A DNA stretch of 64,000 nt from an uncultured Flavobacteriales bacterium (GCA_937899835.1 CALCCE010000252.1:1-64000), one strand, 5' to 3'; counted from the first letter of the stretch, positions 8,197 through 17,970 are shown. Made by a program: numbers and translations. The notes: a model not told the origin generated them from the sequence alone.

Positions 8197-9317
8197 ACCT
8201 CTTTCAACGTGGTAATGGTCATCGTTTGGTTGTGAAGGCCACACTTTCCAGTGGAAATCAATGGTGAAATTTCACCGTATGAATAAAACCCTGAGATGCG
8301 GGTGGTTTTCCCCAAAATGTCTTTAACGCCTTCTACTTCTTCCTCTACCCGTTGCCCTAAAACAAGTTTTCGGCCAACACAACTAATCAGTAAGGCAAAC
8401 TCAGGAGCATCGTCGATTGTAAGGCTTTGATCAGCAGCTCCAATAGCCCCGTCAACTAAGCGATCGAAATTGGCTTTCATAAAACGTGCCCTACTCCCTT
8501 CTGGTAAATCACCGGCAAAGGTCATTGTTTTTGCCTCCTCATCAATGGAAAGAATGGTGCGAACTAAGGGCTCCGAATTGGATTCGGTTCGAATGCTTAA
8601 GGGGAACCGCAAAGCTGCTCCGGGCAAAAACTTGGCTTCTTCGCCTAAGTATCGTTTGTAAATATCCAAGGCGTTTTGGCCGTCCAATTCAAACAATACG
8701 TTATTTACGGATTTTGTAATGATCCGTTCCGGTCCAAATGGGTCCCACCCTCCTTTTGAACCATGACCAATTTTAATGGAGTTTCCATAAAAGCCTATGC
8801 CTACCAATTGTCCTGAGCGGGGTGCTTGATTGAGGCCAATCAGGGTTTTCGTAAAAGCATCGCCATCACCGGCTAAGCCGCCAGAAACAGGAATATGATC
8901 GGGAACTTTCGCCGACAGTCCGGCTGCAAGCTCACTACCATTTACCTCCTGGCCATCTGCCAATACTACGATACCTGCGAGGCCATCGGTTTGCATCAAA
9001 ACTTCGGCAATCTTGGCTCCCGCTTCCCGGCTACTCAGCTCGGGAGCTTTTTCCAGGTGTATAACCTGAATTTTAGTCCGGTCAAATTTTAGTCCGGTTA
9101 CAACAATTGAATCATCCAAAACGGTTTCATCAATGATTTCGCCGGCAGTACTGCACATGACCAAATGCGCAGAAGGGTGGTTTTCCCTCAACTGGTTATA
9201 ATGACTGGCATCTTCCAGTAGTTGTCGGTTTCCAAAGGCGAGCACTAAATCGGGCGATAGGTTTTGCTCTGTGGGCGCACCTGATTGGGTATCTAGTCGG
9301 TATTGAATTATCTCCAT
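8193..9317 (-). CDS. FIST domain sensory protein (FIST_N and FIST_C)
   Basis: 374 residues covering both halves of a FIST domain, a small-molecule sensor family proposed to bind amino-acid-like ligands. Typical points are MCSTAGEI in the N part, GGLAGDGDAF and GQLVGIGFYG in the middle, and C-terminal FYSYGEISPLI followed by LHNQTMTITTL. No signal peptide or membrane segment, so it works in the cytosol. It is the first gene of a two-gene operon with the PAS kinase, with ATGA overlap, and has its own promoter at 9402-9433. Confidence 0.93.
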   Translation of the reverse strand: MEIIQYRLDTQSGAPTEQNLSPDLVLAFGNRQLLEDASHYNQLRENHPSAHLVMCSTAGEIIDETVLDDSIVVTGLKFDRTKIQVIHLEKAPELSSREAGAKIAEVLMQTDGLAGIVVLADGQEVNGSELAAGLSAKVPDHIPVSGGLAGDGDAFTKTLIGLNQAPRSGQLVGIGFYGNSIKIGHGSKGGWDPFGPERIITKSVNNVLFELDGQNALDIYKRYLGEEAKFLPGAALRFPLSIRTESNSEPLVRTILSIDEEAKTMTFAGDLPEGSRARFMKANFDRLVDGAIGAADQSLTIDDAPEFALLISCVGRKLVLGQRVEEEVEGVKDILGKTTRISGFYSYGEISPLISTGKCGLHNQTMTITTLKEV

Positions 9318-9401
9318 GAAACGAGAGTGAACATTTAAAGCAAAAGCGATTCTACGTTTTTATTTTTATTTTGGTTCCACCCCAATAAATTGAAACCGCT
9401 T

Positions 9402-9433
9402 CAAACATAGTGTTTAATACCTTTCTCCTCAAA
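9402..9433 (-). promoter_or_regulatory. Promoter for the FIST-kinase operon
   Basis: On the minus strand TTTG (9430-9433) is followed after 20 bases by TATGTTTG (9402-9409), a perfect -7 box. The leader would be about 80 bases. The element overlaps the start of the oppositely directed gene at 9410, so the two units may interfere. Confidence 0.55.
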
Positions 9434-10594
9434 AAAGCTGTTATGATGCTTTTTGGCATTTCCATGTACTTTTCCATGGTAGGCCAAACACCACTTTGGA
9501 CTCCCGCAACACTTTTCACCTGGGAAGGAGACAGCCTTCGGGGATATCTGCGCAACGCTTCCAATTGCTTTCCGGAAGCTACTATAAAATGGTATCCCGG
9601 ACGATCCAAAGAATTTATTGAAGTACAAGTGGACAGCATTCAAAAATTAGGATTGCCCAATGGAAAAACTTTTGTTCCACTACCGGGACTCAATAATTCT
9701 AAAGGACTCTACGAACGAATCGCCTCTGGCGGGGCACAACTCTACCGAGACAATTGCTCCAAAGCTCCACAATATGTGATCGTTACACCCGAGCAAAAAA
9801 CGGTACTCGTAAAAAAATCCAACTTTCAAGGGGTTGTCATTGCACTCAATAATGAATGTTTAGGTGGCCGACTCCCTGGCACTTATCGTTTAGAAGAGGA
9901 ATCGATGGTGGAGTTGTTGACGCATTATTTGCAGTGCCGGGACAAGCCCCACAGCTTAGTCACCACCAAAGACAAAAGCCCGTTCGGCTTTTGGGGGCTT
10001 GGCCTACGCTCACACCATATTTTAAACTACGAGTTGATTACCAACCAGTGTTTGCAGTGTGAAGTTGACATGACACTCAAAGGAGGAGCCGGCCTTTTTG
10101 GCTTCTACCAATTTGGTCGTCAAAATCTTGGTGTGCGGGCCGAGGTGGGCATTGACCGTCGATCTTTGCACTATAACTACCGTGATTCTCTGGGTACGGT
10201 CTTTGGCACTCCGTTGATCGATGGCAACTCATCGGAAGTCTTGCAACAGAATGTGCTGAATTTCCAAGTTTTAGGCCGCCAGTACTGGCAGGGACTTGGG
10301 GTTCCGAGTTTTGTTTCGTTTGGTTTGGGTTATGGTTTTTCTTTTGCTGACGAGGCAGGCCTTGAATTGTATTCGAAGCGCTATAGCCCATACACCATCA
10401 ATGCTCGATTCAGGGAGTTACAAGTTGTGGGCGAATTGGGTATACTTCCCTTTCCTTTGTTTGCCCCAATCGCCCTTTCTGCCCGGTACCAGTTTTCCAA
10501 TTATCAAACAGAATCGGAAAGCATTCTGATTACGCATCGTTTTTCAACCCTTCAGTTGGTGGCCAGTTATCGATTTGATCGAAGGGGTTTCTGA
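9410..10594 (+). CDS. Secreted protein, probable outer-membrane beta-barrel
   Basis: 394 residues with a signal peptide (charged n-region with KK, then a hydrophobic stretch ending at MVGQ). The first half (25-190) is a soluble domain of unknown type with several Cys residues. The second half (about 195-394) has alternating hydrophobic strands, Gly and aromatic residues and ends in ASYRFDRRGF, which looks like a membrane barrel. The GTG at 9410 gives the better signal peptide; ATG at 9443 is the alternative. No family recognised. It lies 128 bases before a TonB receptor on the same strand. Confidence 0.75.
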   Translation: MFNTFLLKKAVMMLFGISMYFSMVGQTPLWTPATLFTWEGDSLRGYLRNASNCFPEATIKWYPGRSKEFIEVQVDSIQKLGLPNGKTFVPLPGLNNSKGLYERIASGGAQLYRDNCSKAPQYVIVTPEQKTVLVKKSNFQGVVIALNNECLGGRLPGTYRLEEESMVELLTHYLQCRDKPHSLVTTKDKSPFGFWGLGLRSHHILNYELITNQCLQCEVDMTLKGGAGLFGFYQFGRQNLGVRAEVGIDRRSLHYNYRDSLGTVFGTPLIDGNSSEVLQQNVLNFQVLGRQYWQGLGVPSFVSFGLGYGFSFADEAGLELYSKRYSPYTINARFRELQVVGELGILPFPLFAPIALSARYQFSNYQTESESILITHRFSTLQLVASYRFDRRGF

Positions 10595-10722
10595 CAAATT
10601 TTAGAAAGTTTAGGCAGGTGCAACTATTGGTTGCCATAATAGTCTTTGGGTAAATAGCGTTAGAGAAATTCCAACTCCTCTTTCTTTCTTGTTTTATCTA
10701 TTTCGAAAACTGTAGCCTTTTC

Positions 10723-13035
10723 ATGCTTCTTCGGATTACACTATTTGGTTTCTTTTTACTGCCATTTGTTCCTGTTTTCAGTCAATCGTTTACCGTAAGC
10801 GGTAACGTAAAAGACGGTGAAAGTGGAGAGCAACTGATGCTTGCTACCATACGGGTTAAGGGTACCTCTTTGGGAGTTACCTCCAACGAATATGGTTTTT
10901 TCTCCCTGGTGATTCCGGAAGGCACCCTCAATGGGGAGACTTTCACTCTGGAAATTGCCTTTGTGGGATATGAGGTACAATCTTTAACACTCCCGGTTGG
11001 CACCAACCAAAGCCTGAAGGTGCAACTCGAAGCGAATGTTAACCAATTGAAACAGGTAGAAATCTCTGCCGAACAATCCCGACAGCAGGAAGAAGTGCAA
11101 TCGACTCAGATGAGTGCGATTCACCTGCCAATAAAACAAATTGCCTACGTTCCTTCCCTGGGTGGAGAAACCGACATTATTAAAGTGATGCAATTGATGC
11201 CGGGGGTAGCCAGAGGAACTGAAGGAACCACCGGGATGTTTGTTCGTGGTGGCGATGCCGATCAGAATTTGGTATTGCTGGATGAGGCAACCGTGTATAA
11301 TGTCGGCCATTTATTTGGTTTTTTCTCGGTATTCAACTCCGATGCGATCAAAGACATGACCATGATCAAAGGCGGGTTCCCAGGTCAATACGGTGGACGA
11401 CTTTCCTCCATTCTGGACATCCGCATGAAAGATGGCCACGCGAATAAATTTCACGGAAGCGGTGGTGTAGGCTTGCTTTCTTCCCGACTCACTCTGGAAG
11501 GTCCAATTGTAAAAAACAAGGCTTCTTTTTTGGTTTCCGGCCGCCGAACCTACATCGATCAGGTTTTTCGAAGGGTGGGTGTCAACATTCCTTATTATTT
11601 CTACGACCTGAACCTGAAGTTCAATTACAGTTTGAGTGAGAAAGACCGCTTTTACTACAGTGGCTACATTGGAGATGATGTATTGAAAATCAGTGAGGCT
11701 GCCGAACCCGGTGAAGAGGACGGCCTGGGCTTTCGTTTTGGTTTTAACCTGGGCAATAAGACCCATTCGCTGCGTTGGAACCACGTTTACAACGATCGGC
11801 TTTTCTCCAATCTCTCCCTCATTACCACCAATTTTTCTTACTCCATCAATGGAGCTTTTGACAACAATAACCTGCTGATCCGTTCGAAAATCCGAGACAT
11901 CGGTGGCAAGATGGACTACCAGTTTTTCCGCAACAGTGGGCATACCATACGTTTTGGAGGACAGTTCATTGACCACCAATTCAACCCTAACGTGGTGAAT
12001 ACTCAAGGAGACATTACCGAAGTTTTGGAAAGTAGCTCTGGCAGACGAATCGGTTTTCAGGAAATGGCAATTTATGGTCACAGTGATCAAGAAATATGGG
12101 GGCCTAACCTGAAGTTGAATTATGGACTTCGCATTTCGGGATCAACCGTCAACGGTAAGTTTTATGGAGGCATTGAGCCTCGTACTTCGATCCGCTATTC
12201 CATGGGCCCGAATCGTTCTGTCAAGGCCAGTTACGCTCGAATGAAGCAGTACATGCACCGGGTTTCGAGTTCAACCATCGCCCTACCGACCGACCTTTGG
12301 TATCCGGTTACAGATCAGGTGAAACCGCAATCTTCCGATCAGGTGGCCTTGGGTTACAACCATTACCTGCCGAAACTGAAAACTACCTTTTCGATAGAGA
12401 GCTACTACAAGTGGATGAATAACTTGATTGAATACCGTGAAGGTGCTAACCTGATTCTAAACAATGAGTTTGAAAACGAATTGGTGCAAGGCAAAGGAGA
12501 CGCTTACGGTTTTGAATTTTTATTGAAACGTGATGAAGGCCGGCTCAATGGATGGGTTGGTTACACGCTCTCTTGGGCTACCCGTGATTTTGACGAATTA
12601 AATAACGGTGAAAGGTTTTTTGCCAAATACGATCGGCGACATGATTTATCGATTGTTGCCAATTATGACCTCAGCAAGCGCATTACTATTTCTGCGGTTT
12701 GGGTGTACGCTACCGGATCTCGCTTTACAGCCCAAACGGGACAATACCTTATGCCCAATCCTACTCTTACCGGTGTAGAGGCCATTCCGATTTATACCGA
12801 TCGCAATGCGGTTGCCATGAGCGCTTCGCACCGCTTGGATGTCAACGTGGTGCTAAAACCGAAAAAAGAACGTAAATGGCATGGCGAGTGGCATTTTGGA
12901 TGCTACAACCTCTACAATCGGGCTACTCCCTACCGGATTGAAATCGTGGCAAACGACAATTCTCTGGGCTATAACTATCAACAACCAGGCTTGTTTGGCT
13001 TCTTACCTTCCATCGCCTATAATTTCCGATTCTAA
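10723..13035 (+). CDS. TonB-dependent receptor with CarboxypepD_reg-like domain
   Basis: Outer-membrane active transporter of 770 residues. In order: signal peptide (1-21), carboxypeptidase-regulatory-like domain (about 23-108, with GNVKDGESGEQL and NEYGFFSL), TonB plug (about 125-235, with MPGV, GMFVRGGDADQNLVLLDE and PGQYGGRLSSILDIRMKDG) and a 22-strand-type barrel ending in aromatic YNFRF. Substrate is unknown. The stop overlaps the next start as TAATG, tying it to the DUF4249 lipoprotein. It is paralogous in layout to the receptor at 15590-17944. Confidence 0.95.
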   Translation: MLLRITLFGFFLLPFVPVFSQSFTVSGNVKDGESGEQLMLATIRVKGTSLGVTSNEYGFFSLVIPEGTLNGETFTLEIAFVGYEVQSLTLPVGTNQSLKVQLEANVNQLKQVEISAEQSRQQEEVQSTQMSAIHLPIKQIAYVPSLGGETDIIKVMQLMPGVARGTEGTTGMFVRGGDADQNLVLLDEATVYNVGHLFGFFSVFNSDAIKDMTMIKGGFPGQYGGRLSSILDIRMKDGHANKFHGSGGVGLLSSRLTLEGPIVKNKASFLVSGRRTYIDQVFRRVGVNIPYYFYDLNLKFNYSLSEKDRFYYSGYIGDDVLKISEAAEPGEEDGLGFRFGFNLGNKTHSLRWNHVYNDRLFSNLSLITTNFSYSINGAFDNNNLLIRSKIRDIGGKMDYQFFRNSGHTIRFGGQFIDHQFNPNVVNTQGDITEVLESSSGRRIGFQEMAIYGHSDQEIWGPNLKLNYGLRISGSTVNGKFYGGIEPRTSIRYSMGPNRSVKASYARMKQYMHRVSSSTIALPTDLWYPVTDQVKPQSSDQVALGYNHYLPKLKTTFSIESYYKWMNNLIEYREGANLILNNEFENELVQGKGDAYGFEFLLKRDEGRLNGWVGYTLSWATRDFDELNNGERFFAKYDRRHDLSIVANYDLSKRITISAVWVYATGSRFTAQTGQYLMPNPTLTGVEAIPIYTDRNAVAMSASHRLDVNVVLKPKKERKWHGEWHFGCYNLYNRATPYRIEIVANDNSLGYNYQQPGLFGFLPSIAYNFRF

Positions 13036-13916
13036 TGAGGCTTCGATTTATAATTTCTTCCCTTTGTTGCGCAGCTCTTTTAGTTGCGTGTCAACCCGAA
13101 CCACTTGCTTTGAAGCTAAATGAGCCTCCCCCTAAATTGGTCATTGCTTCACAAGCTGCCCCAGGGCAGGTTTTGGTGGTGACAGTTAGCAAGAGTTTTT
13201 CAGCGTTAGAATACAACGAACAAGAGGTTGACGAGGAAGACTCCACCAATGTGGACAATACCCAGGAGATCAATGCACTACTGAATCAATTCTTAGTGTC
13301 CAATGCCTTGGTAACGGTGACCTTTGACGGCCGAACGGAAACCCTTACTCAAGTAGAAAAGGGAATTTATGCGAGTTTGAACATTAACCAAAACCCAGGG
13401 ACGGAATACGAGCTTCGAGTCATTGATCAAGCGAGTGGCTTAGAGGTTACTTCAAGGGCCACTTTTTTGGAAAGAGCCCGATTCGAGTCGGTGGAGGCCC
13501 GCCGAAAAGAAGAAGTCGGTACGGAGTTGGTAGAAGTGACTTATGCTTTTGAAGATGAACCTGGCCCAAACTGGTATGTATTGACCTTTTATTCAGAAGA
13601 CCCGGAAGAACCTGAGTTTACTTCCTTGCAATATCAGACCGGAAGAACAGAAGTTGTGTTGATTGCCGACAACGGAGGAAATGAAGGCATCATTTCGGGA
13701 ACCGAAAAACTTTATCAATGGGAGCAAGATTCGATGGCGGTTTCGGTGAGCAACATTAGCCAGGAGTATTACAATTACCTCCAACAATGGAAAAAGCGCA
13801 ACAATAGCCCTGGGGACCTTTTGAGTGAGCCTGTTACCTTGCCTACGAACATCAGGAACGGCTACGGTTTTTTCACTACTCATTATCCTGATGTACGGGT
13901 TTTATCGTTAAAATAG
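13035..13916 (+). CDS. DUF4249 family outer-membrane lipoprotein
   Basis: 293-residue lipoprotein with signal peptide ending in the lipobox LLVAC, followed by a beta-rich extracellular domain typical of DUF4249, a family found next to TonB receptors. It probably covers the receptor at the cell surface in a SusD-like or substrate-handling role, but this is inference from position. Start overlaps the receptor stop by one base (TAATG). An acidic patch lies near residues 60-75. Confidence 0.85.
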   Translation: MRLRFIISSLCCAALLVACQPEPLALKLNEPPPKLVIASQAAPGQVLVVTVSKSFSALEYNEQEVDEEDSTNVDNTQEINALLNQFLVSNALVTVTFDGRTETLTQVEKGIYASLNINQNPGTEYELRVIDQASGLEVTSRATFLERARFESVEARRKEEVGTELVEVTYAFEDEPGPNWYVLTFYSEDPEEPEFTSLQYQTGRTEVVLIADNGGNEGIISGTEKLYQWEQDSMAVSVSNISQEYYNYLQQWKKRNNSPGDLLSEPVTLPTNIRNGYGFFTTHYPDVRVLSLK

Positions 13917-13961
13917 GCACTTCTTGCTAAGAAAGGCAGGCTGCATTTTCTTTTTTGGGAT

Positions 13962-13969
13962 TACTTTTG
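13962..13969 (+). promoter_or_regulatory. Perfect -7 box just before 13975
   Basis: TACTTTTG matches TAnnTTTG exactly and ends only 5 bases before the ATG at 13975, so a transcript from it would have no leader. No -33 match is seen. Read-through from the receptor operon is the alternative. Confidence 0.3.
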
Positions 13970-13974
13970 TTCTT

Positions 13975-14574
13975 ATGGACAGCCCCGATATCTTCTTTGT
14001 CTCCGAATTTTCCGACATACCCCCTGTTTTTCATTCTGATCTGACCCAGGCTCCCTTTGAAAACTGTGTGCTTTGTGAACAGTTCCTATTGAAGGATGGA
14101 ACTCCTTATGTAATTGAGAAGGCTTTCAAACGGAACTTGAAATTGCAGATTACCAACACCTTGTTTGAGTATGCCATTTGCATGGATTGTGTAGAGAAAA
14201 TGCGTGAAGTAATTTCCAAAGAATCTGCCATTGCGATGGAGAAATACATGGCCGAACGGGTAGATTTGGCCAAACGCAGGCAAGAGTTGATTGCAGCAAA
14301 GGATTTCACCATAGAATCGTGGCTGGGCAAGTGCATCATCACCGAAAAGCCCATGGAGACTTTGTCTGAGTATCAAATCAGTTGCCAATGTGATGGTAGC
14401 AGCATGTTGTACACTTTTCTTCCCTACATGATCAGTGAAGAGGCCATTTTAGAGCTGGTGGAAAATATTTCCGAAAAGACGAAAGATGAGCTGGATGGTT
14501 TCAGAGATACGTTTTTAGGTCCCTCCCCCGAAATTCAGGACCTTCTTCCCGACCGTCCTTTGGTGTTGATATAG
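13975..14574 (+). CDS. Hypothetical protein with paired CxxC motifs
   Basis: 199-residue soluble protein. Two CxxC motifs, CVLC and CMDC, are about 50 residues apart in the first third and could form a zinc-binding treble-clef or ribbon. Two more Cys (CQC) occur near residue 137. The rest is helical and acidic. An in-frame TTG at 13924 would add a hydrophobic segment, which I judge less likely. It starts 58 bases after DUF4249 and ends at a strong terminator. No family recognised. Confidence 0.7.
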   Translation: MDSPDIFFVSEFSDIPPVFHSDLTQAPFENCVLCEQFLLKDGTPYVIEKAFKRNLKLQITNTLFEYAICMDCVEKMREVISKESAIAMEKYMAERVDLAKRRQELIAAKDFTIESWLGKCIITEKPMETLSEYQISCQCDGSSMLYTFLPYMISEEAILELVENISEKTKDELDGFRDTFLGPSPEIQDLLPDRPLVLI

Positions 14575-14610
14575 CTCTCAGGATAACGCCTTCATATACC
14601 GATAGAAATC

Positions 14611-14649
14611 AACAAGGGCCACTTCCCATTAGGAGCGGCCCTTGTTTTT
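14611..14649. terminator. Intrinsic terminator between convergent units
   Basis: AACAAGGGCC, a 16-base loop, then GGCCCTTGTT followed by more T. The 10-bp arms are perfect. It works in the plus direction and, because an A-run precedes it, partly in the minus direction, separating the two facing TonB modules. Confidence 0.85.
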
Positions 14650-14672
14650 ATAGTATAGATGCGTGCTGAACT

Positions 14673-15590
14673 TTATTGCCCTGCAATAGCAGTTCCGGAA
14701 GAAACAGCCGAAACACTAAACCAACCCACTGCCTTTACATCGGAGTTCGGGTCAGCGTTCACAATGTTGGTGCGAATGTTGGCCGCTGGAGTAGCAAAGA
14801 GCCCGTTGTTGGTAAGCTGAGAGGCAAGTTCACCTAAAAACGACCAAGTAGGCTCTGTTATAGCCCAAAGTTCCACCCGGACTTCATCACCCAATTTATA
14901 GGGATCACTGTCATCGTTGATCAAAAACTCACGGATGGGAATGATGAATAGAAACCCATCGGCTCCATTGCTTCCAAAGGCACCATCTACGGAAACATTG
15001 ATCGCGGTTGGATCGTCAAAAAAGACACCGTTCCGGTAAGTTCTAATCCAGTAGTAGTCTTCTCGGTTAGGCAAATCGAAAGCGAAAAAGGTAGCATAGT
15101 AACCCTCCTCCTCGCCGAACTCTTCTTCCCGGAATTCAACGGTGACAGAATCGAGGGTTGGAACCGGGTTTACAGTGGAACTCGCTTCAAATGTGTTGCC
15201 GTTGTGGGTAACACTTAAGGTATAAGTGCGCCCTACCTCTCCAAAATTGGTGTCGGCAGTATCGGGCTCCCAAATGTAATTCCCCTGACCTTCAGGCGCA
15301 GCCTGAAAGTCGTATACTTTTCCTAAGTCATCGGTAATGCGCACGGTAGCACCGTCTGCAAAACGCTGTGTAGTATTGTCGAAATAAGGAGTGGTTTCGG
15401 TTAAAACGATCCGCTTCTCGCCTGATTCATCGGTGAGAAAAGCATCTACTGCGAGTTGAACAGTTCCTTCGTCCAAATCCACATCGATGGGATCTTCACA
15501 AGAGGTGATTGCCGGGCCCAAAAGGACGCATCCTACCATCACCCAAATTGTACGGAGATTTTGAAATGGCATTTTCATGGTGAATGGCAT
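14673..15590 (-). CDS. DUF4249 family outer-membrane lipoprotein
   Basis: 305-residue lipoprotein with lipobox AITSC near residue 31 and a beta-rich DUF4249 domain with the early DEGTVQLAVDAFLTDE pattern (family members begin with a strand ending in a hydrophobic VxA repeat). Its ATG overlaps the stop of the TonB receptor at 15590 as TAATG, the same arrangement as the module at 13035. An ATG at 15578 is a possible alternative start. Confidence 0.87.
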   Translation of the reverse strand: MPFTMKMPFQNLRTIWVMVGCVLLGPAITSCEDPIDVDLDEGTVQLAVDAFLTDESGEKRIVLTETTPYFDNTTQRFADGATVRITDDLGKVYDFQAAPEGQGNYIWEPDTADTNFGEVGRTYTLSVTHNGNTFEASSTVNPVPTLDSVTVEFREEEFGEEEGYYATFFAFDLPNREDYYWIRTYRNGVFFDDPTAINVSVDGAFGSNGADGFLFIIPIREFLINDDSDPYKLGDEVRVELWAITEPTWSFLGELASQLTNNGLFATPAANIRTNIVNADPNSDVKAVGWFSVSAVSSGTAIAGQ

Positions 15591-17944
15591 TAAAATTTGA
15601 AGTTATAGGCGACCGATGGAACAAAGTTGCCCACAATGGCCAGGCGAATGGCTTCGGTATTTTGGGGGATGTCTGGATTTTCCTGGAAGTAGACCGAAAA
15701 AGCATTTCGGCGGTTGTAAGCATTGTATACCGAGAACACCCATTCTCCAAACCACTTCCGATTTTCTTTTTCCTTAGGAGATAGGGTGGCCGAAACATCT
15801 AATCGGTGAAAGTCTGGAATGCGGTAGTTGTTTCTCCTTTCTTCTGAGTTGTGCGGAGCTACCCAACCTTGAATGTTGAACCGGTTGGTGGGGAAAGTAC
15901 CTGGCGTACCAGTGCTGTACACAAAGTTGGCCGAAAAGCTCCAACGAGGATTCACCTGGTAAGAGGCTACCACAGAAAGGTTGTGCGTGCGGTCAAAACG
16001 GGTGGGGAACCATTCGCTTCGATTAATACCATCTACCTGACGTTCGGTACGGGCCAAAGTATAGCTGATCCATCCGGTGAAATCTCCTTTTGCTTTTTTG
16101 ATGTAAAACTCAGCTCCGTAGGCACGCCCATCGCCGAACAACAGTTGGGTTTCGTAAAACTCATTGAGAATCAAATCGGCATTATTGATGTACTCCACCT
16201 GGTTTTGAAAGTCTTTGTAGTATACCTCTACCGAGGTTTCAAAGGTGCTTTCCTTGAAGTTACGGAAGTATCCCAACGCATACTGATCGGCAATTTGTGG
16301 CTTCACGTTGTTGGTACTCGGTGACCACACATCGATAGGCGTGGAAGCCGCAGTGTTGGAAAGCAGGTGTAAGTATTGCGCCATTCGGTTGTAGCTGGCC
16401 TTGATAGAGCTGGTCTCTGTCAACTCATACTTAATGGCCAGCCGAGGCTCAAAGTTGGCGTATTGCTCTACTGTTTCCCACTGATCATATCGCTGAGAGC
16501 TAACCACAGTCCGTTCAACACCTGGTGTGGTGTCATTTAGTGTGTAGGCGTTTCCCTCGCCCAAATATTGATATATGGAGTAGCGCAATCCATATTGCAA
16601 GGCAATGCGTGGTCCAATTTTTTGCTCATTGGCCACAAAAATGGCGCTCTCCGCTGCCTTCTGATCTTCTAAGCTGATGTCGTTGGCATCGCCTCCGCTA
16701 TTGAAACTGGCATTACCCGGTTTAAAGTCGAACAGAATGGTTTGGGCTCCGAAGGTCAAGGTGTTTTTCGGATTGATGTAATAAGTGAACTCTGGTTTTA
16801 AACTGTAGTTGATGACATTTGACTGCCAATTGAATCCATCTTGGTTATCCCCTACTCCAAACTCGTAATCGTACTTGGAGTAAATGGCGGTCATGTTCAT
16901 GAACACCTTGTCATTAAAGATGTGGTTCCAACGAGCAGAGGCCGTTTGATTGCCCCAATCGAATTGAAAATCACCTGTTCCAAATACATCCTTTCCCAGG
17001 TAGCCGCTAAGGAAGAAGCGGTTTTTATCGTTGAGCTTGTAGTTGACCTTAGCAGTGAGGTCGTAGAAGAAAAACTTGGAATCAGAAAGGTCGTCGTTCA
17101 AAAATGGCCGGGCGAGAACATCGGCATAAGAACGGCGGCCTGCAATCACAAAAGACGCTTTATCTTTTTTAATGGGCCCTTCCAAGGTTAAACGGCTAAA
17201 GATGAGCCCTAAACCACCGGAACCCGCAAATTTCTTCTGGTTTCCTTCCTTCATCCGAACGTCCAAAATGGAAGAAAGCCGTCCACCGTATTGCGCAGGA
17301 ATTCCGCCTTTGATCAGTTTTACATTTTTCACGGCATCAGGGTTGAACACCGAGAAGAAGCCGAAAAGGTGCGATGAGTTGTACACCGGTGCTTCATCTA
17401 ATAAAATAAGGTTTTGATCAACTCCGCCACCGCGAACGTTGAACCCTGAGGCTCCTTCGCCCACCGTGCTTACTCCGGGAAGTAATTGAACACTTCGAAT
17501 AACGTCTACCTCCCCCATAAGAGCGGGAATCTTTTTGATGGTCGAAATCTCCATTTTGTTGACACTCATCTCAACGTTCTTAACGTTGGCGTCAGCCTGT
17601 TCGCCGGTTATGACCACTTCTTCTAATACCTTAGAGTTGGTTGGCAATTCGATGTCGAACTTGGTATTTTCAGTGAGGTCAATTTGCTTTTCTACATCTT
17701 GAAATCCAACGTAAGAAAACTTGAGGTTGTAGCTCCCATTGGGGAGGGTGAGGGAGAAGAAACCGTAGACATTGGTTACCGTACCGGTTCCCAACTCTTT
17801 TACGAATACCGTGGCACCGATGAGTTCTTCTCCAGTTTCACCGTCTTTAATATAACCACTGATGGTCGATTTCTCCTGCGAAAGGGCTATAGAAGGGAAA
17901 AATAGCCCCAGTATCAATCCCAGGATTAGGATGTAGCGGATCAT
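15590..17944 (-). CDS. TonB-dependent receptor with CarboxypepD_reg-like domain
   Basis: 784-residue outer-membrane receptor. Signal peptide (1-22), CarboxypepD_reg-like domain (about 25-110, GYIKDGETGEELIGATVFVK), plug (about 120-240, SVQLLPGVSTVGEGASGFNVRGG split over the plug core, then PAQYGGRLSSILDVRMKEG) and barrel ending in aromatic YNFKF. No substrate can be named. It is the first gene of a receptor/DUF4249 operon facing the similar operon at 10723-13916. Confidence 0.95.
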   Translation of the reverse strand: MIRYILILGLILGLFFPSIALSQEKSTISGYIKDGETGEELIGATVFVKELGTGTVTNVYGFFSLTLPNGSYNLKFSYVGFQDVEKQIDLTENTKFDIELPTNSKVLEEVVITGEQADANVKNVEMSVNKMEISTIKKIPALMGEVDVIRSVQLLPGVSTVGEGASGFNVRGGGVDQNLILLDEAPVYNSSHLFGFFSVFNPDAVKNVKLIKGGIPAQYGGRLSSILDVRMKEGNQKKFAGSGGLGLIFSRLTLEGPIKKDKASFVIAGRRSYADVLARPFLNDDLSDSKFFFYDLTAKVNYKLNDKNRFFLSGYLGKDVFGTGDFQFDWGNQTASARWNHIFNDKVFMNMTAIYSKYDYEFGVGDNQDGFNWQSNVINYSLKPEFTYYINPKNTLTFGAQTILFDFKPGNASFNSGGDANDISLEDQKAAESAIFVANEQKIGPRIALQYGLRYSIYQYLGEGNAYTLNDTTPGVERTVVSSQRYDQWETVEQYANFEPRLAIKYELTETSSIKASYNRMAQYLHLLSNTAASTPIDVWSPSTNNVKPQIADQYALGYFRNFKESTFETSVEVYYKDFQNQVEYINNADLILNEFYETQLLFGDGRAYGAEFYIKKAKGDFTGWISYTLARTERQVDGINRSEWFPTRFDRTHNLSVVASYQVNPRWSFSANFVYSTGTPGTFPTNRFNIQGWVAPHNSEERRNNYRIPDFHRLDVSATLSPKEKENRKWFGEWVFSVYNAYNRRNAFSVYFQENPDIPQNTEAIRLAIVGNFVPSVAYNFKF

Positions 17945-17970
17945 TGATTGAGGTTTGATAAATAATGGTG

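Noticed and set aside
11311-12090. Minus-strand frame of 259 codons inside the TonB receptor
   Set aside because: It is antisense to a well-supported receptor, has no domain sense, and receptor codon usage explains it.
15851-16324. Plus-strand frame of 157 codons inside the minus-strand TonB receptor
   Set aside because: Mirror of the receptor gene; no start signal or family.
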